Shown: positions 52,209 through 60,619, counted from the first letter of the stretch. The stretch: DNA of 64,000 nt from Mycobacterium sp. EPa45 (GCF_001021385.1 NZ_CP011773.1:62001-126000), one strand, 5' to 3'. Notes: a model not told the origin generated them from the letters alone. Numbers and translations: made by a program.

Positions 52209-52289
52209 ATGACCGCGCGCCTTGCAGTGTCGCCTACCGGCCGCAGCTCCCCATTGCGCCCACGTGCACGTCTGGTCCTGTCCGAGTGA
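52209..52289 (+). CDS. Putative leaderless 26-codon ORF coupled to the LLM gene
   Basis: ATG ACC GCG ... GAG TGA encodes MTARLAVSPTGRSSP and an Arg/Leu-rich tail. The ATG coincides with the predicted transcription start, as in mycobacterial leaderless mRNAs, and the TGA overlaps the GTG of the LLM gene (GTGA). The LLM GTG has no Shine-Dalgarno, so re-initiation after this ORF may be how it is translated. A leader peptide role is inference. Confidence 0.5.
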   Translation: MTARLAVSPTGRSSPLRPRARLVLSE

Positions 52290-53347
52290 CCGTCCCCGCG
52301 AGCATGCCGGGCCGCGGTCTGAAAGTCGGTCTGCTCTTCGACCTTCGGAACCCAGCCCGCTGGCATGCCGATTCAGCACGACTGCACAGCTTCACCTTGG
52401 AGCTGTGCGAAGAGGCCGAACACCTCGGCGCTGACTCCCTCTGGTTTTCAGAGCACCACCTGTTCGACGACGGCTACCTCCCTCAACCCTTATTGTTCGC
52501 CGCCGCGGCCGCGGCCCGAACCCGCCGTATCCGCCTGGGAACTGCGGTCCTGGTGGCCCCGCTGCACAACGCTGTGGAGATCGCCGAGCAGGCGGCCCTC
52601 GTCGACATCCTTTCCGCGGGCCGCCTCAATCTCGGACTCGGCGCAGGGTATCGGCTCCCAGAATTCGAGCTGTACGGCGTGTCGGCGCAGAACCGATTCG
52701 ACCGAACCGACAACATCTACCGTGAATTGCACCGGCTGTGGAGTGACGAAGGAATCAGTCCCCGGCCCGTCCAACAACCGCCCCCGGTTTATCTCGGATA
52801 CATGGGACCGCGCGGCGTTCGACGGGCAGGACTGCTGGGCGCGCCCATATTGACTGCTGACGCAGCACTGTGGCCGGCCTACCGTGCGGCACTGCACGAA
52901 GGTGGTCACCCAGAGTCGACAGCACGGATGTCCGGCGGCGTTCAAGCGTGGACGACCGACGACCCCGAGCGCGATTGGCACCTCGTCGGAAAGCATTTGG
53001 CGTACCAGGTGAACTCTTATCGGCGCCACGGTGTGCAGGGCACCGGCCAACCCGTGCCGCCGACGCTTAAGCCGGAGGATCTAATCGGAGTACTCGACTC
53101 CCCTGGAGCCGATCTGGTACCCAAAGAGCAGCGGCTCAAGGACTTCTGGTACGGCACCCCCACAGCGGTGGCGGAGCGCATTCACGCCTACGTCGCCGAC
53201 GCTCCGGTGGACACCATTATCCTGTGGGCCTCGATCGGCGGGATGCCCGAACAGATGACTCGCGACAACGTCACCCGGATCTGTACCCAGCTCGCGCCGT
53301 TACTCCGCGGCGACCGCAGCACCGGGGATACGTCAGGCGCGACGTGA
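52286..53347 (+). CDS. LLM-class (luciferase-like) monooxygenase
   Basis: A 353-residue luciferase-like TIM barrel, longer than the F420 reductases elsewhere in this window. It starts LKVGLLFDLRNPARW after a short tail, has WFSEHHLFDDGY (the EHH motif of alkanal monooxygenase-type proteins), AGRLNLGLGAGYR, and a C-terminal helix region with WYGTPTAVAERI. The EHH + GxGAGY pattern suggests an FMN/FADH2-type or F420-type monooxygenase. First enzyme of an operon that continues with a tiny ORF, a membrane protein and two oxidase-like subunits. Confidence 0.85.
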   Translation: MTVPASMPGRGLKVGLLFDLRNPARWHADSARLHSFTLELCEEAEHLGADSLWFSEHHLFDDGYLPQPLLFAAAAAARTRRIRLGTAVLVAPLHNAVEIAEQAALVDILSAGRLNLGLGAGYRLPEFELYGVSAQNRFDRTDNIYRELHRLWSDEGISPRPVQQPPPVYLGYMGPRGVRRAGLLGAPILTADAALWPAYRAALHEGGHPESTARMSGGVQAWTTDDPERDWHLVGKHLAYQVNSYRRHGVQGTGQPVPPTLKPEDLIGVLDSPGADLVPKEQRLKDFWYGTPTAVAERIHAYVADAPVDTIILWASIGGMPEQMTRDNVTRICTQLAPLLRGDRSTGDTSGAT

Positions 53348-53463
53348 CACGCCCCGATCTCGACGCGTACGCGCAGCTCAACCAGTCTGACTGGGGTCTG
53401 CCGAATATGCCTGTCGTGCCGTTGATCTGGTCCCGTCCAATCGAGTCGCACCCCGGAGTCTGA
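53344..53463 (+). CDS. Small coupled ORF, 39 aa
   Basis: GTG at 53344 overlaps the LLM stop (GTGA), and its TGA lies two bases before the next ATG. It encodes TRPDLDAYAQLNQSDWGLPNM followed by a Pro/Trp-containing tail. It fills the gap between two coupled genes exactly, and its composition is protein-like (aromatics, Asp/Asn), so I think it is real. No family known to me. Confidence 0.55.
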   Translation: MTRPDLDAYAQLNQSDWGLPNMPVVPLIWSRPIESHPGV

Positions 53464-53465
53464 CC

Positions 53466-54215
53466 ATGTTGATGTCGCTGCGCAGTCAGAAGTTGTTGAT
53501 CTGGTGGACATTCGTGGGCGCAGGGGTCTACGGCGTCGTGTTCTTCTTCCTTCTGCACATGTTTCCGCCTCCAAGTGCACAGTGGTCGGCCGACCAAGTC
53601 AGAGAGTTTTACACCCAGCACAACACGTCAATCAGAGTGGGCGCTGTGGTGATGAGCTGGGCGAGTGCGTTCGTCATTCCGCTAGCGATCGTCCTGGCCC
53701 TGCAGATGCACCGGCAGGAACGAAGTGCACAGCCCGTATGGACGGTGCTCGGCGCTGCTGGCGGCGTGATGTTATCGATCTTCGTGGTGTTGCCGCCCAT
53801 CTTCTGGGGAGTAGCCGCCTTCAAACCGGACCGACCTGCCGAGGTGACCGCCGTCTTGCATGAACTCGGACTGCTGACCTTCGTGACCACCGATCAATAC
53901 TTCGTCTTCTTGTTCGTGGCGTTGACGGTGCTGTGTATGATGCCGAAACCCGTGGAACACTGGCCTTTTCCCCGATGGTTCGGATACTTCACCGCATGGA
54001 CGGCACTGGCGATTGAAGCAGGCGCCGTCGCATACCTCACCCGTACCGGACCGATGGCCTGGAATGGCTTGCTCGCCTTCTGGCTGCCGACCTTCGCCTT
54101 CTTCGGTTGGATGGTCGTCGCCGCGGTGTTCTTGTTCAAATCCCTGAACGCACAGATCCGAGACGTTCTCGATCACGCAGATGGAGTCCGCCCAGAAGGC
54201 AACGCGGTGGCGTGA
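53466..54215 (+). CDS. Six-TM membrane protein of unknown function
   Basis: A 249-residue integral membrane protein with about six hydrophobic segments: near 10-30, 58-78, 90-112, 135-155, 165-190 and 200-225. An acidic loop holds W-SADQVREFYTQHN. I do not recognise conserved haem or metal ligands, although His and Met occur near the membrane edge. Its stop overlaps the GTG of the oxidase-III-like gene (GTGA), so it is made with it and may be a subunit or assembly factor of the same complex. Confidence 0.75.
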   Translation: MLMSLRSQKLLIWWTFVGAGVYGVVFFFLLHMFPPPSAQWSADQVREFYTQHNTSIRVGAVVMSWASAFVIPLAIVLALQMHRQERSAQPVWTVLGAAGGVMLSIFVVLPPIFWGVAAFKPDRPAEVTAVLHELGLLTFVTTDQYFVFLFVALTVLCMMPKPVEHWPFPRWFGYFTAWTALAIEAGAVAYLTRTGPMAWNGLLAFWLPTFAFFGWMVVAAVFLFKSLNAQIRDVLDHADGVRPEGNAVA

Positions 54216-54895
54216 CAGACCCTGAGCACCTGGCCCCTGGTCGCGACGTGAGGACGGGAGACACACGCGGTACGTCCTCCATGCAACGCCCGGTGAGGCT
54301 CTCATACGAGCCCCCACAACCGTTGCATTCCCTTCCTCATGTACCTGGTGAGCCCGGCATCTGGGTGCTCCTATTCGGCGACCTGGCAATCTTTTCGCTG
54401 CTCTTCGTCGTATACCTTCACCACCGGGCACGCAATCCGGCATTGTTCTCGGCCGCGCAGGAGGGCCTCGATCGTACATTCGGATTCGTCAACACATTGA
54501 TACTGCTGACGGCGTCACTACTTGTGGCACTCGGGGCGAAAGCTCTGCGCGACTCGCGGATTCGACACATGGCCTCATCATTCGCTGCGGCGGGCGCGTC
54601 CGTCGGCCTGGCGTTTGTTGTGATCAAGGCCATTGAATATCACCGGATACTGAGCGCTGGAACCACCCCTAGCACCAACGAGTTCTACATGTACTACTTC
54701 GTCCTCACCGGCCTCCATCTAGCTCACGTCATCGTCGGCTTGATCGTGTTGGTGGTGATTTCCCGGCTAGTGGCTCATCCCACATCGTCGCCTGCACGGA
54801 TCTCCTTTTTCGAAGGGGGCGCCTGCTTCTTTCATCTGGTCGATCTGTTGTGGATCCTTATCTTCCCGCTGATCTACCTGGTGCGCGCCGAATGA
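54212..54895 (+). CDS. Cytochrome c oxidase subunit III/NorE-like protein
   Basis: A membrane protein of about 227 residues, heme-copper-oxidase subunit III fold: five hydrophobic segments with GEPGIWVLLFGDLAIFSLLF, YYFVLTGLHLAHVIVGL and ACFFHLVDLLWILIFPLIYLVR, the last two being family signatures. GTG at 54212 overlaps the upstream stop; ATG at 54281 is an alternative. It resembles NorE, the subunit-III-like partner found near some NO reductases. No catalytic subunit I is encoded here. Confidence 0.85.
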   Translation: MTDPEHLAPGRDVRTGDTRGTSSMQRPVRLSYEPPQPLHSLPHVPGEPGIWVLLFGDLAIFSLLFVVYLHHRARNPALFSAAQEGLDRTFGFVNTLILLTASLLVALGAKALRDSRIRHMASSFAAAGASVGLAFVVIKAIEYHRILSAGTTPSTNEFYMYYFVLTGLHLAHVIVGLIVLVVISRLVAHPTSSPARISFFEGGACFFHLVDLLWILIFPLIYLVRAE

Positions 54896-55167
54896 TCACT
54901 TTGCTGCTCCGCAGCCGACTGACAGTTGCCTGGGTCGTTCTTGTTGCGGTGACGGGCATTTCATGGTCGTTGGGCACACACACATTCGGCGACAAAGAAG
55001 GCTTGGTCAGCGTGGTGATTCTCGGTGTCGCCGTCTTCAAAGCTCGTCTTGTTGGTGTCCACTTCATGGATCTGCGTTCTGCGCCGTGGTTACTTCGGGG
55101 CGCTTTCGAAGGGATCTGCGCTGTCCTGCTACTGCTATTGACGGCGATGTTCCTCGCCGGCTCCTAG
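54892..55167 (+). CDS. Cytochrome c oxidase subunit IV/NorF-like small membrane protein
   Basis: A 91-residue protein with three hydrophobic segments (about 9-27, 38-60, 68-88) and the HFMDLRSAPW loop of the prokaryotic subunit IV (COX4_pro/NorF-like) group. ATGA overlap with the subunit III-like gene. The pairing III + IV without I and II matches norEF-type accessory pairs. Confidence 0.83.
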   Translation: MITLLLRSRLTVAWVVLVAVTGISWSLGTHTFGDKEGLVSVVILGVAVFKARLVGVHFMDLRSAPWLLRGAFEGICAVLLLLLTAMFLAGS

Positions 55168-55673
55168 CAGGTGTCGAAACGGCGCCAGTTGTCCGGCACC
55201 GGGTTGCCCCGAATAGGCGCCGCCGCAGAAACACTCGCTCATGGCGTAGTAGACGGCTACCGGTTCACGTGTTAGGCGACATGTCGGGCCCCGAGCCGTT
55301 CACGGTCGTGCCGACTCTGTGACGGTATCGAAGGCACCGCCGGGCGAAGTACCGGGAGGCGACGTGCTCCGACGTGACACTGATGGCCTCCACTTGCATG
55401 TGGTCACTCCAGGCCGACGTCGGGGTTGACGGAATTCTGAGGCTCGCGGTCAACGCAAGACGTGCCTCAGACACGAGGTGCGTAGGGCTCGCCCCCGAGT
55501 GTGCCGAGGTGTACTCGCACGTCATCTACCCACGTTCATGCGTCTCGATCGATTCGATAGCGGTAGTCTGCGCCGCTTGCGCAAGCACCGGCGGAAGCGG
55601 AAACGGCCATTCTCCCTCTCCCCCAGTGGGCACGTTGCTGAGGGCCCGTCGGCGTGTTACCCGACGTCGTCGA
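55168..55673. other. Intergenic region downstream of two convergent operons
   Basis: No supported gene. Several open frames exist (for example a minus-strand one at 55265-55525), but none shows a recognisable motif or ribosome site. The subunit IV-like gene and the P450 at 55674 converge here, so a bidirectional terminator would be expected; I see no strong hairpin. Confidence 0.45.
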
Positions 55674-56894
55674 TCAAACAGCGTGGACGGGGACGTTGGA
55701 CCAACCCCACACGTTGGTCATGTGCACCCGGCGCAGACCGGAAGCGTCGATCTCATAGCGCGGAATGAGGTTGAGCAATTCCTCGATGGCGACCCGCGCT
55801 TCCATCCGGGCCAGCGCGGCCCCCAAGCAGCTGTGGATACCGTAACCAAAACCAATGTTGTATCCGTACTTACGATCTCGGTCAATATCGAATCGATCGG
55901 GGTCGGGGAAGGCGCGTTCGTCGCGGTTGGCCGATCCGTTGATCAGCAACACCGCACTGTGAGCAGGAATCACGGTGTCATGCAGTGAGACGTCGCGAAC
56001 GGTGTACCGAACGTTGTACTGCGATGGACCCTGGTATCGCAGCAGTTCTTCGACGGCCGCGGGGATCTTGCCACGGTCATCCAAGAGTTTGGCCCATTCT
56101 TGAGGGTTCTCTGCGAAAACCACTGCTGCGTTTCCGACCAGCTTGGTCACTGTCTCTGCTCCCGCACCGCCAAGCAGGCTCGCGAGGCCGGCAATCTCGA
56201 TGTCGTCGAGTCGACGAACTTCTCCGTCCTCGATGATCTCTGCCTGCACGAGGCGGCTAATCATATCGTCTTGCGGAGCGGCTCGCCGTTGCTGGATGAG
56301 CTCGTAATAGTAGGCACCCGTTTGGATTGCGGCATCCATCCCTTCTGCGGAGGGGCGCATTGAGCCGTGCTCGCGCTCGAGACTCTTATCGAGCCACAGC
56401 CTCAGTTGTTGCCTGTCACCGGGCGGAACGCCGAGCATCGTCGCGATGATCTCCACAGGGAACAGCGCGGAGAAATCAGCGACCAGATCGAAGGACGTTG
56501 GATCGAGCTGTTCCGAGAAACTCCGAATGACCTGGCGGATCATTGGTTCGAGATTTGCGATGGCACGGGGAGTGAACACCTTGCTCACCAGCTTGCGCAT
56601 CCGCTCATGTCCGGGCGGATCCATCATGATGATGAGCTTGTCCGTCGTCGGACCGCCGTCCTTGATCATGTCAAGGCTCGCACCCATCGCCGAGGAGTAG
56701 CTGCCGAAGTCCTTGTACGCCGCAGCTACATCGTCGTAGCGCGTGAGTGCGTAGAAGTCATATTCGGCGTTGTAGTAGACGGGAGCTTCGTCTCGCATGC
56801 GTCGATACGTGTCGAACGGCCAGTCGAAGAAAGCGTCGGAGAACGGATCGAATTCAACCGGGTTAAGACCACCGGTCGGGATCGACACGGTCAC
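55674..56894 (-). CDS. Cytochrome P450
   Basis: A 406-residue P450 with I-helix GGAGAETV, ExxR in AAVEELLRY and haem loop FGYGIHSCLG with the cysteine present. It also keeps the PPGHERMRKLV segment. GTG at 56894 with AGGGGG five bases upstream. Operator-like site 3 is at its promoter. Divergent from the amidohydrolase gene; the two are probably induced together. Confidence 0.9.
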   Translation of the reverse strand: MTVSIPTGGLNPVEFDPFSDAFFDWPFDTYRRMRDEAPVYYNAEYDFYALTRYDDVAAAYKDFGSYSSAMGASLDMIKDGGPTTDKLIIMMDPPGHERMRKLVSKVFTPRAIANLEPMIRQVIRSFSEQLDPTSFDLVADFSALFPVEIIATMLGVPPGDRQQLRLWLDKSLEREHGSMRPSAEGMDAAIQTGAYYYELIQQRRAAPQDDMISRLVQAEIIEDGEVRRLDDIEIAGLASLLGGAGAETVTKLVGNAAVVFAENPQEWAKLLDDRGKIPAAVEELLRYQGPSQYNVRYTVRDVSLHDTVIPAHSAVLLINGSANRDERAFPDPDRFDIDRDRKYGYNIGFGYGIHSCLGAALARMEARVAIEELLNLIPRYEIDASGLRRVHMTNVWGWSNVPVHAV

Positions 56895-56954
56895 AGGTGC
56901 CCCCTGAGCTCAGTACTTGTGGGATCGTTCTCGGTCATCCACCGAGGACGTATT

Positions 56955-56968
56955 ACTAACTGGTTACT
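56955..56968. promoter_or_regulatory. Operator-like site 3 (P450 promoter)
   Basis: On the minus strand: AGTAACCAGTTAGT, then AATACG as a possible -10. It matches site 4 at 13 of 14 positions, and both are followed by a T-A-rich -10 in the same orientation relative to the gene they precede. Confidence 0.7.
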
Positions 56969-57140
56969 TTAACGCGTACGCCGATCGAAGTACACTCATC
57001 CGCCATACCGACTCAAACGGGCCGGGCCCCTCGTGATCGGCAGTCCGCGGTGCACGCCGGCGCGAATGAGAAGTCGTCTCGGCCGCCTGCCCTGTTTGTG
57101 CCTGGTCCCCGAGTTGCAAATACCGACTAACGGAGGGCGG

Positions 57141-57154
57141 AGTAACCGGTTAGT
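57141..57154. promoter_or_regulatory. Operator-like site 4 (amidohydrolase promoter)
   Basis: AGTAACCGGTTAGT, followed by ATTATG (TATTAT as -10 at 57154-57159). A palindrome with one mismatch. It overlaps the promoter, as expected for repression. Confidence 0.7.
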
Positions 57155-57221
57155 ATTATGCGGCGAATAGTCCTGGCTCGTCCCACGACAGCCGGATCAG
57201 ACGACATCTCAGGAGGCGACG

Positions 57222-58445
57222 ATGCCCAGCCGCGAGCTTTCCTACCCCGTGTTCGATGCCGACAACCACTTCTACGAGCCCAAAGAAGCGCTCACGAAGT
57301 TCCTCCCCGATAGACGTAAGGGCGTGATCGATTACGTCGAGATCCGCGGCCGCACCAAGATCATGGTCCGCAACCAAGTGAGTGATTACATCCCCAACCC
57401 CACCTTCGAAGTGGTCGCTCGTCCGGGCGCTCAGGAGGAGTATTTCCGAACCGGCAGCGGGGGAAAGACTTTCCGCGAAGTGTTGGGTAAGCCGATGAGG
57501 GCCATCCCGGCGTTCCGTGATCCCGCGGCCCGAATCGAAGTGCTTGACAGTCTTGGTCTCGACTACACCCTCATGTTTCCGACCCTCGCGAGCTTGGTCG
57601 AAGAGCGCATGAAGGACGATCCCGACTTGATCCTCGATGTCATCCATGCACTCAACCAGTGGATGTACGAGACATGGCAATTCAGTTACGACGGTCGAAT
57701 CTTCTCCACACCGGTGATCAATCTGGCGAACGTCGACCGGGCGTTGGAGGAGTTGGACTGGTGCGTGCAACGCGGCGCGAAGACAGTGTTGGTGCGACCA
57801 GCACCAGTGCCCGGATACCGCGCACCTCGGTCCCTGGGGCTGCCCGAGTTCGACCCGTTCTGGGATGCCTGCGTGAAGGCGGCAATTCCGGTGGCCATGC
57901 ACGCCTCCGACAGCGGATACGCTGAGCACCTGAACGATTGGGAGCCCGCTGACGAGTTCTTGCCGTTTAGGCCGACGGCTTTCCGCATGGTCGCGATGGG
58001 CAAGCGACCCATCGAAGACACCATGGCCGCCCTCGTCTGCCACGGTGCCCTGACCCGAAATCCCGGCCTGCGGGTGCTCTCCGTCGAGAACGGTGCATCC
58101 TGGGTTCCATACCTGTTCTACCAATTCAAGGACGTCTACTCCAAGATGCCACAGGAGTTCCCCGAGGATCCCATCGCAGCGTTTCGTCGGTGCGTGTACG
58201 TTGCGCCATTCTGGGAAGACGACTTTGCGGCGATTGCCGAGCTCATCGGTGTTGACCGCGTCATCTTCGGCTCGGATTGGCCGCATCCTGAAGGGCTCTC
58301 CGATCCGCTCAACCTCGTCGACGATCTTCATGGTCTCGATGCCGGCGGTCAGCGCAAGGTGATGGGCGGCAATCTCATCGAGCTCTTTGGCGTGCCCAAT
58401 AGAAAGGTCCATCGGCCGGACGTTCCCGCCATGGAGTTCGCATAA
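57222..58445 (+). CDS. Amidohydro_2-family metal-dependent hydrolase/decarboxylase
   Basis: A 407-residue TIM-barrel protein of the ACMSD/gamma-resorcylate-decarboxylase-like group. The first metal motif FDADNHFYE, His in VAMHASDSG and Asp in FGSDWPHPEG are all present, so a mononuclear metal site is likely. Family members decarboxylate aromatic acids or hydrolyse C-C or C-O bonds. ATG at 57222 with AGGAGG. First gene of a pair with the FadE-like gene. Confidence 0.88.
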   Translation: MPSRELSYPVFDADNHFYEPKEALTKFLPDRRKGVIDYVEIRGRTKIMVRNQVSDYIPNPTFEVVARPGAQEEYFRTGSGGKTFREVLGKPMRAIPAFRDPAARIEVLDSLGLDYTLMFPTLASLVEERMKDDPDLILDVIHALNQWMYETWQFSYDGRIFSTPVINLANVDRALEELDWCVQRGAKTVLVRPAPVPGYRAPRSLGLPEFDPFWDACVKAAIPVAMHASDSGYAEHLNDWEPADEFLPFRPTAFRMVAMGKRPIEDTMAALVCHGALTRNPGLRVLSVENGASWVPYLFYQFKDVYSKMPQEFPEDPIAAFRRCVYVAPFWEDDFAAIAELIGVDRVIFGSDWPHPEGLSDPLNLVDDLHGLDAGGQRKVMGGNLIELFGVPNRKVHRPDVPAMEFA

Positions 58446-58508
58446 GCCGCCGCAGCCCGGCGCGACCGGTGACCGCGGCGGATGTCGACATTGAAAGGAC
58501 GTGGTGCC

Positions 58509-59651
58509 ATGGGGCCATCCGACTCGCCTGAATACCGGCTGTTCGTGTCAAGCAGCCGAGCCTTCCTCGATAAAGAAGCGTCTCTGACCCGTGTGCGCCA
58601 ACTGCATGCCAGCCGGGAATCATTTCACCGGGGGTGGTGGCAGAACGCCGCGGAGCTCGGCTGGGCAAGCATGCTGGTGCCGGAGGAGCTCGGCGGTGGC
58701 AACGTGTCCGGCAACGGCGTGGCCGACCTCGCGATGATCGCCGAGCTCGCCGGGCGAACCGTGGCCCCGGGCCCGTTACACCCGGTGAGCACGGTGTTGG
58801 CTGGCCTAGTGGAGGATGAAAACGCCGGCACGAAGCTCGTGGATGTCATCGGTGCGCTCGTCGCTGGCGAGCAGGTCGCATCCTGGGCTGTCTATGAGCC
58901 GTCACTTGGATGGAATCCGTTATTTCCCAACACAATTGCTAAAGAGTCCGCAACGGGGTACCGAATCACTGGTGTCAAGGATCGTGTCGAGGCGGGCATG
59001 GACTGTGATGCATATCTTGTGACCGCACGACTGGATGGCGCCGTGCGGCAATTTCTGGTACCCGCTGACACGCCTGGGGTTTCGGCGAAGCCACAGGCGT
59101 CGATCGATCTGGTGAAGCGCTACGCTCAGATAACATTCACCGAAGTTGAGGTAGGGCTCGATTCCATCGTGGGATCCGCCGAGCAGACGCCGGCGCTGAT
59201 CGCTAGGCAGGCACTTGTCGCCCAGCTGCTTCAGTGTGCGGAGATCGTTGGAATCCTCGACACCGTAGTGGAATTCACGATCGCGTGGGCCCGGGACCGA
59301 TATTCTTTCGGACGCCCGCTGGCGTCCTACCAAGCCCTCAAGCACCGCTTTGCCGATATGAAGGTTGGTCTGGAGGCGTGTCGTGCGACTACCGCCGCCG
59401 CTGTCGACGCGGCAGGAAAGCGGCCGGGCGACGCGGCGTGGGCGATCAGTGTGGCCAAGGCATACGTGGGCGAACGCGCACCACAAATAATGCAAGCCTG
59501 CATTCAGTTGCATGGCGGCATAGGTGTCACATGGGAGCATGACCTGCACTTGTTTCTGCGGCGGATCACACTGTATCGCAGTCTCTTTGGCACACCCGAT
59601 GAACACAGCCGACAGGTATGTGACTTGGCGGAGCGGCTGAAAGCGGCCTAG
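58509..59651 (+). CDS. Acyl-CoA dehydrogenase-like protein (FadE type)
   Basis: A 380-residue ACAD-fold protein. The C-terminal FAD-binding part (WARDRYSFGRPLASYQALKHRFADM, then LHGGIGVTWEHDLHL) is clear. At the usual place of the catalytic Glu (Y-E-G-T) I read Y-R-S-L-F-G-T, so the base seems missing, as in the non-catalytic subunits of mycobacterial alpha2-beta2 steroid FadEs. No partner FadE is in the window. ATG at 58509 with GAAAGGACG upstream; 58482 is another start. It is 63 bases behind the amidohydrolase on the same strand. Confidence 0.83.
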   Translation: MGPSDSPEYRLFVSSSRAFLDKEASLTRVRQLHASRESFHRGWWQNAAELGWASMLVPEELGGGNVSGNGVADLAMIAELAGRTVAPGPLHPVSTVLAGLVEDENAGTKLVDVIGALVAGEQVASWAVYEPSLGWNPLFPNTIAKESATGYRITGVKDRVEAGMDCDAYLVTARLDGAVRQFLVPADTPGVSAKPQASIDLVKRYAQITFTEVEVGLDSIVGSAEQTPALIARQALVAQLLQCAEIVGILDTVVEFTIAWARDRYSFGRPLASYQALKHRFADMKVGLEACRATTAAAVDAAGKRPGDAAWAISVAKAYVGERAPQIMQACIQLHGGIGVTWEHDLHLFLRRITLYRSLFGTPDEHSRQVCDLAERLKAA

Positions 59652-59734
59652 CCGCAGGCGGGAGGCCCGCGCAGGGATTGGGCCCGGCGCGTTGGGTTCC
59701 AATCCCGAGAACACGCCAAGTTCCGTTTCGTCGA

Positions 59735-60490
59735 CTAATTCGTGGTGATCCTTGGCGCGAGGTGAACCACTTCACTGATCACCGACGGATTGGCGCGCGC
59801 AGTTGCTACCAACGAAAGCAACGTGTTTGCCACATCGAAGAGACCCGACATCCGTTCGGGGACCGCACCTGACCGGACCCAGGAAGCGGTCAGCTGGTCG
59901 AGGAGATCTCGGTCCGCTCCCCGGAGGATTTCCGTGCTTTCTGTGGGGCCAATGCTCGCCCGGATGACCCCCAAACCAGGATTCTCGGCTCGCCACGATC
60001 CCAAGAGTTCGTTCAGCGCTGCCTTGCTCGCAGCGTAAGCGCCGACGCCCGCAGGCGGCCGTCCGACGTCGTAGCTGGAGGCTACCAAGATGACGGCATT
60101 AGCAGACAGGTGTGGGCGGGCCGCTCTGATGAGTTCGGACGCGCCGATCGCGTTGACTGCGAACGCATGCAACCACGTATTGACATCGGTATCGCTGATA
60201 TATGCGAAGGGTGCCACGGCGCTGGTGAAAATCACCGCGTCCAATCCCCCGAGGGTCTGCACTGCAGCATTGACAGTCGACATGATTGTCGCCGAGTCGG
60301 AAACGTCGATTTCGTGCGCAGACCCGTCGAGCTCCACCGCCAGACTCGACAGGAGGTCGATTCGCCGTGCCGCCAGTGCAACTCGAGCCCCGCGGTTGTG
60401 TGCCGCGATTGCGATGGCTCGGCCAATGCCCGACGAGGCTCCCACAACCAGCGTCCGCATCCCCTCAACCTCGATGCCGACCTTTGTCAT
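59735..60490 (-). CDS. Short-chain dehydrogenase/reductase
   Basis: A 251-residue SDR: VVGASSGIGRA (cofactor motif), catalytic Ser in VASSYDVG, and Tyr/Lys in YAASKAAL. Sequence around Y is GVGAYAASK, as usual. ATG at 60490 with GGAGG nine bases upstream; the open frame to 60748 has no SDR content. Divergent from the second amidohydrolase across the TTAAGCA palindrome. Confidence 0.88.
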   Translation of the reverse strand: MTKVGIEVEGMRTLVVGASSGIGRAIAIAAHNRGARVALAARRIDLLSSLAVELDGSAHEIDVSDSATIMSTVNAAVQTLGGLDAVIFTSAVAPFAYISDTDVNTWLHAFAVNAIGASELIRAARPHLSANAVILVASSYDVGRPPAGVGAYAASKAALNELLGSWRAENPGLGVIRASIGPTESTEILRGADRDLLDQLTASWVRSGAVPERMSGLFDVANTLLSLVATARANPSVISEVVHLAPRITTN

Positions 60491-60603
60491 CGATTTGTAC
60501 CTCCAACGGTCAGAGCGCGCATTTTTCCGAACTTCGTCAGCAAAGCCCGCAGCGCAGCCGATGTGGTAACAGGCGTTGTCCGGCAGGATCGCATCGTGTA
60601 ATG

Positions 60604-60619
60604 TTAAGCATCTGCTTAA
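60604..60619. promoter_or_regulatory. Perfect palindrome TTAAGCA-TC-TGCTTAA
   Basis: Seven-base perfect arms around two bases, 114 bases before the SDR start and 141 bases before the amidohydrolase start. The AT-rich sequence differs from sites 1-4, so another regulator, not visible here, probably controls this divergent pair. Confidence 0.6.

Larger units (their letters stand above)
56895..57221. other. Divergent promoter region between P450 and amidohydrolase
   Basis: 327 bases without a gene. It holds operator-like sites 3 and 4, each followed by an AT-rich -10-like stretch leading away from the centre, and a further half-site ACTAAC at 57126-57131. AGGAGG at 57211-57216 serves the amidohydrolase start. 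The middle (about 57000-57110) shows nothing clear. Confidence 0.6.

Noticed and set aside
55265..55525. Minus-strand frame of 86 codons in the gap after the oxidase-like genes
   Set aside because: No motif, no start signal and no conserved neighbour; kept as unexplained intergenic DNA.
56955..57154. Assigning sites 3 and 4 to KstR
   Set aside because: The AACnnGTT core fits, but the outer T...A positions of TnnAACnnGTTnnA are A...T here, unlike the perfect KstR site at 37778-37799. The local TetR is a better candidate.
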